From Bacillota bacterium (GTDB lineage: Bacteria; Bacillota; Bacilli; Paenibacillales; NBRC-103111), in contig JAEWGW010000002.1 in NCBI GenBank assembly GCA_023388055.1, forward strand, positions 1-64,000: DNA of 64,000 nt. The letters run 5' to 3'. Positions 1 to 7,435 of the stretch are shown here, one piece after another; positions within the stretch are counted from its first letter, which is position 1; each line of letters starts with the position of its first letter. Position numbers and translations under genes: made by a program. The notes beneath the pieces were generated by a model. It was not told the origin of the DNA. It made no database searches and saw nothing but the letters and a program-made list of their open reading frames with translations.

Positions 1-98
1 GTAAGCTCGTCACTTCCATGATACCAAACAAGTAGGGTGTTTTTTTGTCAATACGATTAAATCTACTGGAATTTTCCTTACGCACTCAAGGGTTTAAG
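1..98. other. left-edge segment, no gene recognised
   Basis: AT-rich sequence at the window edge, downstream of the small SLH gene. On the minus strand there is a TTGACA hexamer (46-51) that could be the -35 box of a promoter firing off the left edge, but no -10 at proper spacing is convincing. No terminator hairpin with a T-run is visible for the SLH gene. Confidence 0.3.
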
Positions 99-587
99 TC
101 ATTTTTTCAGGTGCGAAAGTTGAGTAAAAATTTTGATCATCGCATAATCGCCGGTGGCTTCTATCCCCTGCTGCAGATAATAGATAAACTGCTCCTTGGT
201 CAGCGGCTGAGCGGGGTCCACGTTTTGAGGCAGACCGAGCTCCTTATACCGAGCCACAGAAAAAGCGTAGGAATACCATTCCCCGTCGGCTACATTCGGA
301 TAATAAGCATGGGGGCCTGCCAGCTTGACCGTCTCCAGGCCGAATTTATTCTGCAAGGCGTTGACAATCAAAGCGATCCCTTCCGCGGATGTCAGCTGGG
401 ATTGAGGCGCATAGATCCCTTCGCTTACCCCATCCACAATTCCCTTCTGCTGGAGCACAAGAATCTGCTCCTTCTCCTTCACACCCGCAAGGTCAGAGAA
501 TTCCGCTTGGGCGAAGGCCTGGCCGGCCAAGGAGCCTGTCAGGAGAACCGTCAAGGCGACAGTCATGGTTTTTAAGCTATTCTTCAT
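99..587 (-). CDS. small exported SLH-domain protein
   Basis: 162 residues. The chosen ATG has a strong site (AGGAGGC, 6 nt upstream); a longer frame to 668 lacks one. The N-terminus is a Sec signal peptide: lysine, a hydrophobic run (VALTVLLTGS), then a cleavage site near AFAQA. The mature part carries two S-layer-homology-like repeats: one starting FSDLAG with the GIVDG turn (about residues 30-75), and a second, weaker one around YPNVADGEWY and the KELGL segment (about 95-150). SLH modules usually bind pyruvylated secondary cell-wall polymer. With only two modules and no effector domain, this is probably a small cell-wall-associated protein; its function is unknown. Confidence 0.8.
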   Translation of the reverse strand: MKNSLKTMTVALTVLLTGSLAGQAFAQAEFSDLAGVKEKEQILVLQQKGIVDGVSEGIYAPQSQLTSAEGIALIVNALQNKFGLETVKLAGPHAYYPNVADGEWYSYAFSVARYKELGLPQNVDPAQPLTKEQFIYYLQQGIEATGDYAMIKIFTQLSHLKK

Positions 588-668
588 AAGGTTGCCTCCT
601 ATTCGGATTAAGGTTGTCACACGCCCTAGACGCAGGTCCGTTCCAAATTGTTGCAGCCGTCCGCGCAT

Positions 669-700
669 TAAAAAACGCCTCCGGCATATACCGGAGACGC
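669..700 (-). terminator. intrinsic terminator of the FAD-dehydrogenase gene
   Basis: Read on the minus strand, a hairpin (GCGTCTCCGG / CCGGAGGCG with a TATATG loop) is followed directly by TTTTTT. It lies 8 nt past the stop codon at 708. Confidence 0.85.
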
Positions 701-707
701 TTCTGTA

Positions 708-2141
708 TTATGCCAGCTTGCTGACCACGCTGCGTGCAATCCAAACTCCGGCCGCTCCGGCCTGAGCCAGGCCGCGGGTTATGCCTGCGCCGTCCCCGCC
801 GCAATAGAGGCCGGCAATTTCCGTCTCCAGCTCCTCCGTCAGCTTGGGGCGGGCGGAGTAGAATTTGGCCTCCACGCCGTAGAAGAGGGTGTGCTCGGAG
901 GCAATGCCGGGGGTTACCTTCTCCAGCGCCTCCACCATTTCGATCAGGCTCAACATGGTGTTGTAAGGTAGGACCAGACCCAGGTCGCCTGGGACGGCTT
1001 CCTTCAGGGTCGGCTCCAGAAAACCTTCCTTGATCCGTTCCACCGTGGAGCGTCTGCCCCGTTTGATATCTCCGTACTTCTGGACGATAACCCCTCCGCT
1101 GGACAAGTCGTTGGCCCGTTTGCAGATCTCTCGGGCGTATTCATTGGGTTTGTCGAAGGGTTCTGTGAATTTATGGGAAACCAACAGCGCAAAATTCGTA
1201 TTGGCCGATCCCAGCGCCGGGTCCTGGTAGGAGTGTCCGTTGGCCGCCATAATGCCGCTGTGGTTCTCCACCACCACATGCCCGCTGGGATTGCTGCAGA
1301 AGGTGCGGACCTGTGTGCCCACAGAGGTATTGAAAATAAATTTGCCTTCGTACAGATGCTCATTGATCTCCGCCATCACTACATCGGAGGTTTCCACGCG
1401 GACTCCTACATCCACCTGGTTATTGTACATTTTGAGGCGGCGGTTTTTAAGCACCGTGGTGAGCCATGCCGAGCCATCGCGTCCGGGGGCAATCATCACA
1501 TAATCCGAATGATGCGCAGTTCCGTCCTTCAGCTCTACACCCTTCACTGCATAACCCGTTCCGGTTTTCTCGGTGATGATGTCCAGCACTTCCGTCTTAA
1601 ACAGCATTTCCACACGGGTACGGAGAAATTCATAGATAGCTGCGAGAATCTTGAGATTCTGCTCGGTTCCCAGATGGCGCACCTGCGCACGGAGAAGCTT
1701 CAGCCCCGCGGCGTACCCCCGCTGTTCAATCTTGCGGATCGCATCCGTAGTGGGATCGGTGATATGGTCTGTTGCCCCATGCTTCAGGTTGATCTCATCC
1801 ACATAGCGAATCAATTCCAGCACGCGGGACGGGCTGAGATAATCGGTCAGCCAGCCGCCGAACTCCGTCGTAATATTAAACTTGCCGTCGCTGTAAGCTC
1901 CCGCTCCGCCGAACCCGCTTGTAATGGAGCAGGCAGGCAAACAACCGGCAAATTCCTTTTTGCCGGCGGCCGGTGGGCAGAGCTTGATTTTTTCCTCCAG
2001 AATCGGACAAGTGCGTTTGTATATATCATGTCCCTTATCAATGAGAAGCACCTTGGCTTCCGGTTTTTTGAGAACCATTTCGTAACATGCAAAAATGCCC
2101 GCCGGCCCTGCGCCGACGACAATCAGATCGTATTGAGCCAT
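708..2141 (-). CDS. COG2509-type FAD-dependent dehydrogenase
   Basis: 477 residues, ATG preceded by GGGAGGA at 7 nt. The N-terminus is a Rossmann dinucleotide-binding fold (VVGAGPAGIFA, residues 7-17, with the acidic end VLLIDKG). A cysteine cluster (CPILEEKIKLC, then C..C near residues 68-72) and the glycine-rich SGFGGAGAYSDG segment follow, typical of the COG2509 group of uncharacterised FAD proteins. The C-terminus has the second FAD-contact motif, GLYCGGDGAGITRGL. Substrate and electron acceptor are unknown for the family. The gene stands alone between its own promoter and terminator, and its leader contains a purine-riboswitch-like aptamer. That suggests a link to purine metabolism or purine status, which is inference. 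Confidence 0.85.
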   Translation of the reverse strand: MAQYDLIVVGAGPAGIFACYEMVLKKPEAKVLLIDKGHDIYKRTCPILEEKIKLCPPAAGKKEFAGCLPACSITSGFGGAGAYSDGKFNITTEFGGWLTDYLSPSRVLELIRYVDEINLKHGATDHITDPTTDAIRKIEQRGYAAGLKLLRAQVRHLGTEQNLKILAAIYEFLRTRVEMLFKTEVLDIITEKTGTGYAVKGVELKDGTAHHSDYVMIAPGRDGSAWLTTVLKNRRLKMYNNQVDVGVRVETSDVVMAEINEHLYEGKFIFNTSVGTQVRTFCSNPSGHVVVENHSGIMAANGHSYQDPALGSANTNFALLVSHKFTEPFDKPNEYAREICKRANDLSSGGVIVQKYGDIKRGRRSTVERIKEGFLEPTLKEAVPGDLGLVLPYNTMLSLIEMVEALEKVTPGIASEHTLFYGVEAKFYSARPKLTEELETEIAGLYCGGDGAGITRGLAQAGAAGVWIARSVVSKLA

Positions 2142-2170
2142 GATGCAGTCCTCCCAGGTGGTTAAAGTCT

Positions 2171-2238
2171 CATTCGTAGACGGAAATTTACGGTTTCCGG
2201 TAGAGACCCCCGACCATATTAAGGGGTTATACGAACAT
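2171..2238 (-). promoter_or_regulatory. purine-riboswitch-like aptamer (variant core)
   Basis: Minus-strand RNA, read from 2238 down. P1 is GTTCGTA/TACGAAT. J1/2 is TAA. P2 is CCCC/GGGG with two inner pyrimidine mismatches, and L2 is AATATGG. J2/3 is GTCTCTAC. P3 is a perfect CGGAAA/TTTCCG, and L3 is CCGTAAA. J3/1 is TCT. The L2 GG and L3 CC needed for the loop-loop contact are present. Against the B. subtilis xpt guanine aptamer, position 74 is C (guanine-type rather than adenine-type), but position 73 is T instead of the usual A, and position 48 is C instead of T. The aptamer ends about 20 nt before the GGGAGGA ribosome site, so control of translation is plausible. No T-run hairpin lies between aptamer and gene. 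Confidence 0.8.
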
Positions 2239-2246
2239 CCTCATTG

Positions 2247-2276
2247 ATATTACACAATGTTAAGGGGTTGTGTCAA
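2247..2276 (-). promoter_or_regulatory. sigma-A promoter of the riboswitch/FAD gene
   Basis: Minus strand: TTGACA (2271-2276), 18 nt spacer, TAATAT (2247-2252). The predicted start near 2240 falls just ahead of aptamer stem P1, as expected for a riboswitch leader. Confidence 0.7.
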
Positions 2277-2332
2277 TGGTAATGTTCGTGTTTTCCTGCA
2301 TCAACATGCATTTTACCCTTTAACTCCGCAAT

Positions 2333-2345
2333 AATGTTCGGATTT
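2333..2345 (+). promoter_or_regulatory. PurBox-like motif upstream of the riboswitch promoter
   Basis: AATGTTCGGATTT fits the reverse form of the published PurR box (AWWWCCGAACWWT). A weaker copy (AATGTTCG) sits at 2281-2288, next to the -35 box. Functional PurR sites are usually inverted pairs about 17 nt apart; here the two are in the same orientation about 50 nt apart, so binding is uncertain. Confidence 0.3.
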
Positions 2346-2373
2346 CGACAAAGATTCCCTAAACACAGCAAAA

Positions 2374-2428
2374 CCCACCGGAAGCTTCCCCGCCTGTTAT
2401 CACACAGTTCGGAAGAAGCTCCGGTGGG
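2374..2428 (-). terminator. terminator of the WGxxGxxG-CTERM gene
   Basis: Minus strand: long stem CCCACCGGAGCTTC / GAAGCTTCCGGTGGG around a loop of about 27 nt, followed by TTTTGCTGTGTTT. It lies 26 nt after the stop codon at 2455. Confidence 0.75.
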
Positions 2429-2454
2429 CAATTACTCATGTATAAGCTCTGACT

Positions 2455-2964
2455 TTACTTGATGGCGCTGCGGTCAGAGTCTCGGTTCCGGCCTCTTAAG
2501 CCCGCCAGACCCAACAGACCCAGGAGACCCAGCCAGCCCCAGTTCATGTTATCATCATTCGTTGCCAACGCGTTGTAGCTGTTTTTTCCATAAGTACCTG
2601 TACCGGTTATACCATCATGGCCCATGCCATAACCTGTGCCTGTACCGTACCCGGTGTAGCTGCCGTCAGCGCCTGCGCCGCCGAAAATCCCACCGGTCCC
2701 GCTGGTGCCTGTCATATCATTGGTGCCATTGGTGCCGTAATTGTTCACGCCTGTGGTGCCGGAATAGGTGTTGGGCGATGCAGTTGCCCCCCAGTTCAAC
2801 ATGCCTGTTCCCGGCGTGCTGGTGGGTGCGGTAGTTGTTTCTCCAGTTGCTGTGCCTGTGCTCATACCAGTGCCATACATGCTGCTGTCCTCAGCAAATA
2901 CCGGTGCCGCGACCACGGCTGACAACGTTAATGCCGCTGCAAAAGCTGCTACTTTTTTGTTCAT
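2455..2964 (-). CDS. secreted Gly/Thr/Tyr-rich protein with WGxxGxxG-type C-terminus
   Basis: 169 residues from an ATG with AAGGGAG upstream; a longer frame to 3039 lacks a site and would bury the signal peptide. Residues 1-24 are a signal peptide (MNKKVAAFAAALTLSAVV, cleavage near VFAED). The middle is low-complexity, rich in G, T, S, Y and N (repeated TGTG, GTGYG, TYG units). The C-terminus is WGWLGLLGLLGLAGL followed by basic RGRNR. This matches the WGxxGxxG-CTERM architecture: tryptophan-glycine start, a short hydrophobic glycine-leucine helix and a basic stop, resembling sorting tags such as LPXTG or PEP-CTERM. The processing enzyme for this tag is not something I can point to here. Confidence 0.75.
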   Translation of the reverse strand: MNKKVAAFAAALTLSAVVAAPVFAEDSSMYGTGMSTGTATGETTTAPTSTPGTGMLNWGATASPNTYSGTTGVNNYGTNGTNDMTGTSGTGGIFGGAGADGSYTGYGTGTGYGMGHDGITGTGTYGKNSYNALATNDDNMNWGWLGLLGLLGLAGLRGRNRDSDRSAIK

Positions 2965-3113
2965 GACGGTTCTCCCTTCTGTCTGTTCATCGATGTAGGA
3001 GATAAAACACGGCCTTGTCATTTTTTTCGCCTGCTTCATCCTGCCCCTCTTTTGTTTTTCCTTGTTCCCGTCCCGCTATCCCTAGAAAAAGTCGGGGGAG
3101 GAAACGGCCGTAG

Positions 3114-3150
3114 CAAAAAAAGCCCTCCGCGCTTAAGCGGAGAGCCTTTT
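3114..3150 (-). terminator. terminator of the PAP2 gene
   Basis: Minus strand: GGCTCTCCGC TTAA GCGCGGAGGGC followed by TTTTTTT, 25 nt beyond the stop at 3176. Residues 2965-3113 contain only the leader of the neighbouring gene. Confidence 0.85.
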
Positions 3151-3175
3151 CAATCGTATCAGCAAATTAAATCAA

Positions 3176-3847
3176 TTAAGCCTGCAATTGGCGGTTGTTG
3201 GCAGCCTTCCGGCTGCGCATGGAAAACAGCTGTTTGCCGAAGGCCGGGTGGTAAACCAGCAGGATCATGGCTTCACCCAGTACAATGCCCCCTGCTACGT
3301 CAATGACCACATGCTGCTTCACAAATACAGTGGACAGGATAATGGAAAGACCAATAAACTGCGGAATCCACGCCACCTTCTTGGACAGCTTCTCCCAATG
3401 ATAAGCACGCATCATCATATAGGTGGTTAAGACGTGAATGCTGGGAAAACAATTCACCGGCTGGTCATTGGAATATATATAGTGGACAAGCTTCAGGAAA
3501 ATCGTATCATCGGTGATAAAGGGCCGCGGCACATAGGTCTGGTAGGTCATATAGAAGGCATAACAGACGATATGGCCGATAACGGAGCAGATAATCATTC
3601 TGTAATAGGCATCCCGGTTCTTGAAGAAGAAGAATGCGAAGGACAAGAAGATACATGGGCCCCAAATAATATAGGGAATAATAAAGTATTCATTAAACGG
3701 AATAACCCGGTCCAGCCAAATTTCCATGGTATGCAGCGGACGTGCAATTCCGTTGGTCAATCCATAGATATAGCTGCATGCCATAACAGTCAAAAGCCAG
3801 CCAAGGGGCAAAAGCTGTTTTACTGTGGACATGATTTTCTGTTTCAC
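3176..3847 (-). CDS. PAP2-superfamily membrane phosphatase
   Basis: 223 residues from a GTG with AAGGAG 9-10 nt upstream; the longer frame to 3883 has no ribosome site. About five or six transmembrane helices. The three PAP2 catalytic motifs are present in order: a C1-like segment ending VPRP, the C2 motif CFPSIHV, and the C3 motif VKQHVVIDVAGG, with the catalytic histidines in IHV and KQH. This form resembles the inositolphosphotransferase/phosphatidate-phosphatase group that acts on lipid phosphates at the outer face of the membrane. The exact substrate cannot be told. Single-gene unit with its own terminator. Confidence 0.8.
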   Translation of the reverse strand: MKQKIMSTVKQLLPLGWLLTVMACSYIYGLTNGIARPLHTMEIWLDRVIPFNEYFIIPYIIWGPCIFLSFAFFFFKNRDAYYRMIICSVIGHIVCYAFYMTYQTYVPRPFITDDTIFLKLVHYIYSNDQPVNCFPSIHVLTTYMMMRAYHWEKLSKKVAWIPQFIGLSIILSTVFVKQHVVIDVAGGIVLGEAMILLVYHPAFGKQLFSMRSRKAANNRQLQA

Positions 3848-4058
3848 GCGGCATTTCTCCTTCTCTTCAAACTGACTCATCACACTATAACAGAACTATA
3901 CGCCTTTTACTACGGTCAAAATAATGGCTTTTGGAAAAATTAAGAATTGTTTAAGATATGACATGCCATGACAGCAGCAACCGCCACCGCTAAAGAAAAA
4001 GCCGCAAAAATATGTTACAATTACCAGCGAGACTTTCGTTAAAGGAGAAGAAGATCCG

Positions 4059-5438
4059 ATGACACAGGATGTTACCCGCTATTTGGAAGAGCATCACGAA
4101 CGGCATGTGGAGGAATTGAAGGATTTCATCCGGATTCCCAGCGTAAGCGCCAGTTCTGCGCATAAAGAAGACATGCGGAAGGCCGCCCGCTGGCTGGCGT
4201 ACCGGCTGGAGGAAGCCGGGCTTGAGCATGTTCAGGTTCTGGAAACCGAAGGCCACCCGGTGGTATACGGCGATTGGCTCCACAATCCCGGGCAGCCGAC
4301 GGCGCTGGTGTACGGGCATTATGACGTGCAGCCTGCCGACCCGGTGGACCAATGGGAAACCGATCCCTTTGAGCCGGTGCTGAAGAACGGCAGACTGTAC
4401 GGGAGAGGCGCAACCGACGATAAGGCGCAGCTGTACACCCAGGTGAAAACCGTGGAGGCCTTTCTGAAAACCAAAGGCACCCTGCCGGTGAACGTCAAAT
4501 TCTGCATTGAGGGTGAGGAGGAGATTGCCAGCCCTCATCTGGCTCCTTTTTTGGAGGCACATGCCGAGCTGCTCCAGGCCGATCTGATCGCCATCTCCGA
4601 CGGACCCATGATCAGTGAAGAAACCCCCTCCATCTGCTACGGCCTGCGGGGCATCTGCGGCTTGGAGCTGGAGATACAAGGCCCCAAGTCCGACCTGCAT
4701 TCCGGACTTTTCGGGGGCGGGGTAGCCAATCCGGCGACAGCGCTGATTAAGCTCCTGGCCTCCATGAAGGATGAGCAGGACCGGATTCTTATCGATGGCT
4801 TCTATGACGGGGTAATCCCCATGGATGAAGCCGCCCATCAGGCCTTCCGGGAAATCCCCTTCGACGAGGAGAAAACACGGGTGGAGCTGAATGTGCAGGA
4901 GCTGGCCGGAGAAACCGGCTATTCCTTCCTGGAACGGACCAGCGCCCGCCCCACTCTGGAAATCAACGGACTCTACGGCGGCTACCAAGGCGAAGGACTG
5001 AAGCCCATTGTCCCCTCCGGGGCCGGAGCCAAAATTTCCTGCCGGCTGGTGGACAACCAGGACCCGGACGATATTTACCGGAAGATGGAGCAGCATGTGA
5101 AGGCTCATACGCCAGCCGGGGTGACCGTGACCATGAAGCAGACCCACCGCGGCAAACCCTTCTACATCCCGGTTAATCACCCCTACATACAAGCTGCCTC
5201 CGTCTCCTATGAGGAAGGCTTCGGGAAAAAGCCGGTCTATATCCGCAGCGGCGGCTCCATCCCCATTATCGAGGTTTTCTCCAAGGTGCTTGGCGCACCG
5301 GTGGTGATGCTGGACTTCGGATTGCCGGAGGAAGGGATGCATGCCCCCAATGAATATTTCCAGTTGGAGAATTTCAGCAAAGGCACATCCACTCTCTGCC
5401 GCTTCTGGGTGGAGGTTGGGCAGCTGGGAAAACAATAA
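4059..5438 (+). CDS. M20-family metallo-dipeptidase
   Basis: 459 residues, ATG after AAAGGAGAAG. The M20 peptidase signature is clear. YGHYDVQP carries the first zinc histidine and catalytic aspartate; GRGATDDK has the bridging aspartate; EGEEEI has the general-base and zinc glutamates. SDGPMIS and a central dimerisation domain (about residues 190-310, opening GLRGICGLELE) follow, and the late metal histidine is in GMHAPNEY. It belongs to the dipeptidase branch (PepV/CNDP-like) that hydrolyses dipeptides in the cytoplasm. There is no signal peptide. Monocistronic, sharing a bidirectional terminator with the convergent DinB gene. Confidence 0.88.
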   Translation: MTQDVTRYLEEHHERHVEELKDFIRIPSVSASSAHKEDMRKAARWLAYRLEEAGLEHVQVLETEGHPVVYGDWLHNPGQPTALVYGHYDVQPADPVDQWETDPFEPVLKNGRLYGRGATDDKAQLYTQVKTVEAFLKTKGTLPVNVKFCIEGEEEIASPHLAPFLEAHAELLQADLIAISDGPMISEETPSICYGLRGICGLELEIQGPKSDLHSGLFGGGVANPATALIKLLASMKDEQDRILIDGFYDGVIPMDEAAHQAFREIPFDEEKTRVELNVQELAGETGYSFLERTSARPTLEINGLYGGYQGEGLKPIVPSGAGAKISCRLVDNQDPDDIYRKMEQHVKAHTPAGVTVTMKQTHRGKPFYIPVNHPYIQAASVSYEEGFGKKPVYIRSGGSIPIIEVFSKVLGAPVVMLDFGLPEEGMHAPNEYFQLENFSKGTSTLCRFWVEVGQLGKQ

Positions 5439-5449
5439 AATGCAAAAAA

Positions 5450-5478
5450 ACCGTCAAGTGGCAGGCTTGGCGGTTTTC
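5450..5478. terminator. bidirectional terminator between convergent genes
   Basis: Stem CCGTCAAG / CTTGGCGG with a 7-nt loop. The plus strand continues TTTTCTT and the minus strand TTTTTTT, so it can serve both the dipeptidase and the DinB gene. Confidence 0.85.
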
Positions 5479-5501
5479 TTATGTGGGGAGGAAAGTTCAG
5501 A

Positions 5502-6038
5502 TTACCGGCGGGGCAAACCTTGGTCTCCATAATAACGTTCCTCCAGCACCCGCAGATGATGGGCGGCATGTCCAACCAGCACACAGCCCCAGGACAAGGC
5601 CGTGCCTTCATAGCCGTTGACGATCCCTTTGCCGTTCCATTCCTCTTCCTTCAGGCTTTCCATCAGCAGAATGGCAGTGCGGCGGGTAGCCTCAAACCTG
5701 GCCAGCAAAGCGGACAGCGGCTTTTCATCAAAAAAAGCGGCATCCACAAACTCATTTTCATCAAAGCCTGGAAGCGGCGTACGGTCATTACGGGCGGCCC
5801 TCAGGAGCCGGTAAGCAAAAACCTGCTCCGTGTCGGCAATATGCCCCACAAGCTGTCTGATGCTCCATTTGCCCGGTGCGTACCGGTACAGGCTTTCTTC
5901 CTCAGTCAAAGGCGAAAGCAGGGCAAGCACCTCTTCCGTCTGCTTCTTCAGGATTTCGAGAAGATCCCCCTCCGGAACCTGCTTCAGGTAATGGACAATG
6001 TGCTCGGGGTAATCCTTCACCTCTGGCCTTTTTTGCAC
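5502..6038 (-). CDS. DinB/DfsB-family four-helix protein
   Basis: 178 residues from a GTG with GAGGAG 8 nt upstream; a second GTG at 6047 overlaps the ribosome site. The sequence has the DinB fold signature: a histidine in LVGHIADTE (about residue 69) and a second pair in GHAAHHLRVLEERY near the C-terminus, which together form the three-histidine metal site of the family. The GKWSIRQL segment is also characteristic. Family members include bacillithiol transferases and uncharacterised metal-dependent hydrolases, and the role here is unresolved. Its promoter contains a palindrome. Confidence 0.8.
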   Translation of the reverse strand: MQKRPEVKDYPEHIVHYLKQVPEGDLLEILKKQTEEVLALLSPLTEEESLYRYAPGKWSIRQLVGHIADTEQVFAYRLLRAARNDRTPLPGFDENEFVDAAFFDEKPLSALLARFEATRRTAILLMESLKEEEWNGKGIVNGYEGTALSWGCVLVGHAAHHLRVLEERYYGDQGLPRR

Positions 6039-6081
6039 AGCTATCACTCCTCATCATATATAGAATGGAATAATTTGAACT

Positions 6082-6110
6082 ATCGTAGCATGGCTTTTGC
6101 CATATGTAAA
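6082..6110 (-). promoter_or_regulatory. sigma-A promoter with spacer palindrome, DinB gene
   Basis: Minus strand: TTTACA (6105-6110), 17 nt, TACGAT (6082-6087). The spacer contains a perfect inverted repeat ATGGC-AAAA-GCCAT, well placed for a repressor. Confidence 0.6.
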
Positions 6111-6130
6111 CGTGCGTTGCCTGATTCGTG

Positions 6131-6928
6131 CTAATGAAGCAGACCCGCCACCCAGCCGATCCAATACGCAGCAGGCAGGAACAGCAGCTGGGCTAGCAGG
6201 GTGCCGGCCAACCGGGAGAGCATAAACGCCCCCAGCACCTGCCCCAAACCGGCCTGCGCCTTCAGGTCTCGCTGGGCCTTGTCCGTCAGCATGGCCAGGT
6301 GGGGGTCAATAAACACTGTCAGCAGAATTGTTGCGACGCCGTTGATCAAACCGGAGGATTGGGAGGTGAACGCCGCCATATCAGGGAACAAAAAAGACGC
6401 ATACAAGGCAGCCAGCACCCCCACGGTATAAATCCCGGTCACACAGGCGTTCATGATAAACAAAGAATACGGCACCCCGTGATAACGCAGACTGCGGAGC
6501 ATGCTCCAGCGGGGACGGCGCAGATGGTGTCTGGCATTACGAAGCTGCTCCACCGTAACGCTGGTCACCATCCGGGGCAAGGAGCCTGCCGTCTCCAGAT
6601 GGCGGATCATCCGGGAGAACAACAGGACAAAGGAAGGAAACAGAATGATGGCCAAGGCGGTCCCCACGCTGGAAGCCATGATGATCCAATGGTACCCCTC
6701 CTTCAAGGGAATACCGGGCTCCGCCCGCGCCCGATCAATCAGACCGCCGGCCAGCGGAGACTGGACCATGTTGGCGGTACGGGAAACCAGAAGCAGGATA
6801 CCTGTCAGAGACAGGGAAACCGCCAGCTTGCCCGTTCGTACACCCGCCAGACGAAGGGAATAAGACAGGGTCTCGGCACAATGGATCAGCCCTGTCAGGA
6901 TACATACTGTTGCGATAATAGCCGCCAT
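6131..6928 (-). CDS. amj: lipid II flippase Amj
   Basis: 265 residues. An ATG preceded by TGAGGG at 8 nt is preferred over the ATG at 6943. The protein is strongly hydrophobic with six or more membrane helices. The N-terminal signature SYSLRLAGVRTGKLAVSLSL and the following LLVSRTANMVQSPLAG match the Amj (YdaH) family as I know it from B. subtilis (271 residues), where Amj is a MurJ-alternative flippase for the peptidoglycan precursor lipid II. Length and topology fit. Monocistronic. In B. subtilis amj responds to envelope stress; no matching sigma-M site was found here. Confidence 0.88.
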   Translation of the reverse strand: MAAIIATVCILTGLIHCAETLSYSLRLAGVRTGKLAVSLSLTGILLLVSRTANMVQSPLAGGLIDRARAEPGIPLKEGYHWIIMASSVGTALAIILFPSFVLLFSRMIRHLETAGSLPRMVTSVTVEQLRNARHHLRRPRWSMLRSLRYHGVPYSLFIMNACVTGIYTVGVLAALYASFLFPDMAAFTSQSSGLINGVATILLTVFIDPHLAMLTDKAQRDLKAQAGLGQVLGAFMLSRLAGTLLAQLLFLPAAYWIGWVAGLLH

Positions 6929-6998
6929 ATGCAAAACCCTCATTTTACCATTTTCCGTTTATGGTAACATGCGGTTGCGATACTGTAAATCGCCACTT

Positions 6999-7295
6999 TC
7001 AGCGGAACATATTCCACAGTCTCAACAGATGCATAAAATTATTGGGGTCAATTTGCTGCTCCAGCACAAACCGGACCATTTGCCGCTTTTGGCGTTCGGG
7101 GGCTTTTTCGTTCAAGATCTTCAAGCTCCGGTCCACCAAGGAGGCTACCGTCTCCTGGTCCGCCAGATCCTCCCGGGTCAGTCCGTCGGCCAGCTCCTTC
7201 AGCCGTTCCTTCTTCAGCGGATCCTTGGCCTTTTTCCTGAGCTTTTCCACCCATTCCCTTTCAATGCCATATTCGCTGTAGCTCTGATAGCCCAT
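6999..7295 (-). CDS. small SpoVIF-like sporulation protein (tentative)
   Basis: 98 residues from an ATG with AAGGTGG upstream; a frame extending to 7433 has no such site. Charged, helical and soluble. The N-terminus is MGYQSYSEYGI, the middle is KKAKDPLKKERLKELADG, and a C-terminal region (VDRSLKILNEK through VLEQQIDPNN) resembles the stage VI sporulation protein F group by size and by its run of basic and acidic helices. No catalytic motif is visible. A minus-strand CATATACT (7383-7390) looks like the -10 of a mother-cell sigma factor (E or K), though no good -35 accompanies it. Assignment is by general resemblance only. Confidence 0.5.
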   Translation of the reverse strand: MGYQSYSEYGIEREWVEKLRKKAKDPLKKERLKELADGLTREDLADQETVASLVDRSLKILNEKAPERQKRQMVRFVLEQQIDPNNFMHLLRLWNMFR

Positions 7296-7435
7296 ATGCT
7301 GTCCCACCTTTCTGCTGCCGCCTAGGAAGGGCATGTTACCCGCGAGTGCGGGCAGCCTCCCCTGGCGTGCCGGGTTTGGTACAGTATATGGGCATGCGCA
7401 CAGGTGTGATACCTGAAATTCTCCTGACTCCACGT

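Noticed and set aside
45..575. 176-codon plus-strand frame opposite the small SLH gene
   Set aside because: It is antisense to a gene with a signal peptide, SLH motifs and a strong ribosome site, and reads as repetitive mirror sequence with no domain.
1173..2165. 330-codon plus-strand frame inside the FAD gene region
   Set aside because: Antisense shadow of a coding region with clear FAD motifs; composition lacks any protein family features.
3990..5435. 481-codon minus-strand frame opposite the dipeptidase
   Set aside because: The plus-strand M20 protein has all metal motifs; the opposite frame is a product of GC bias.
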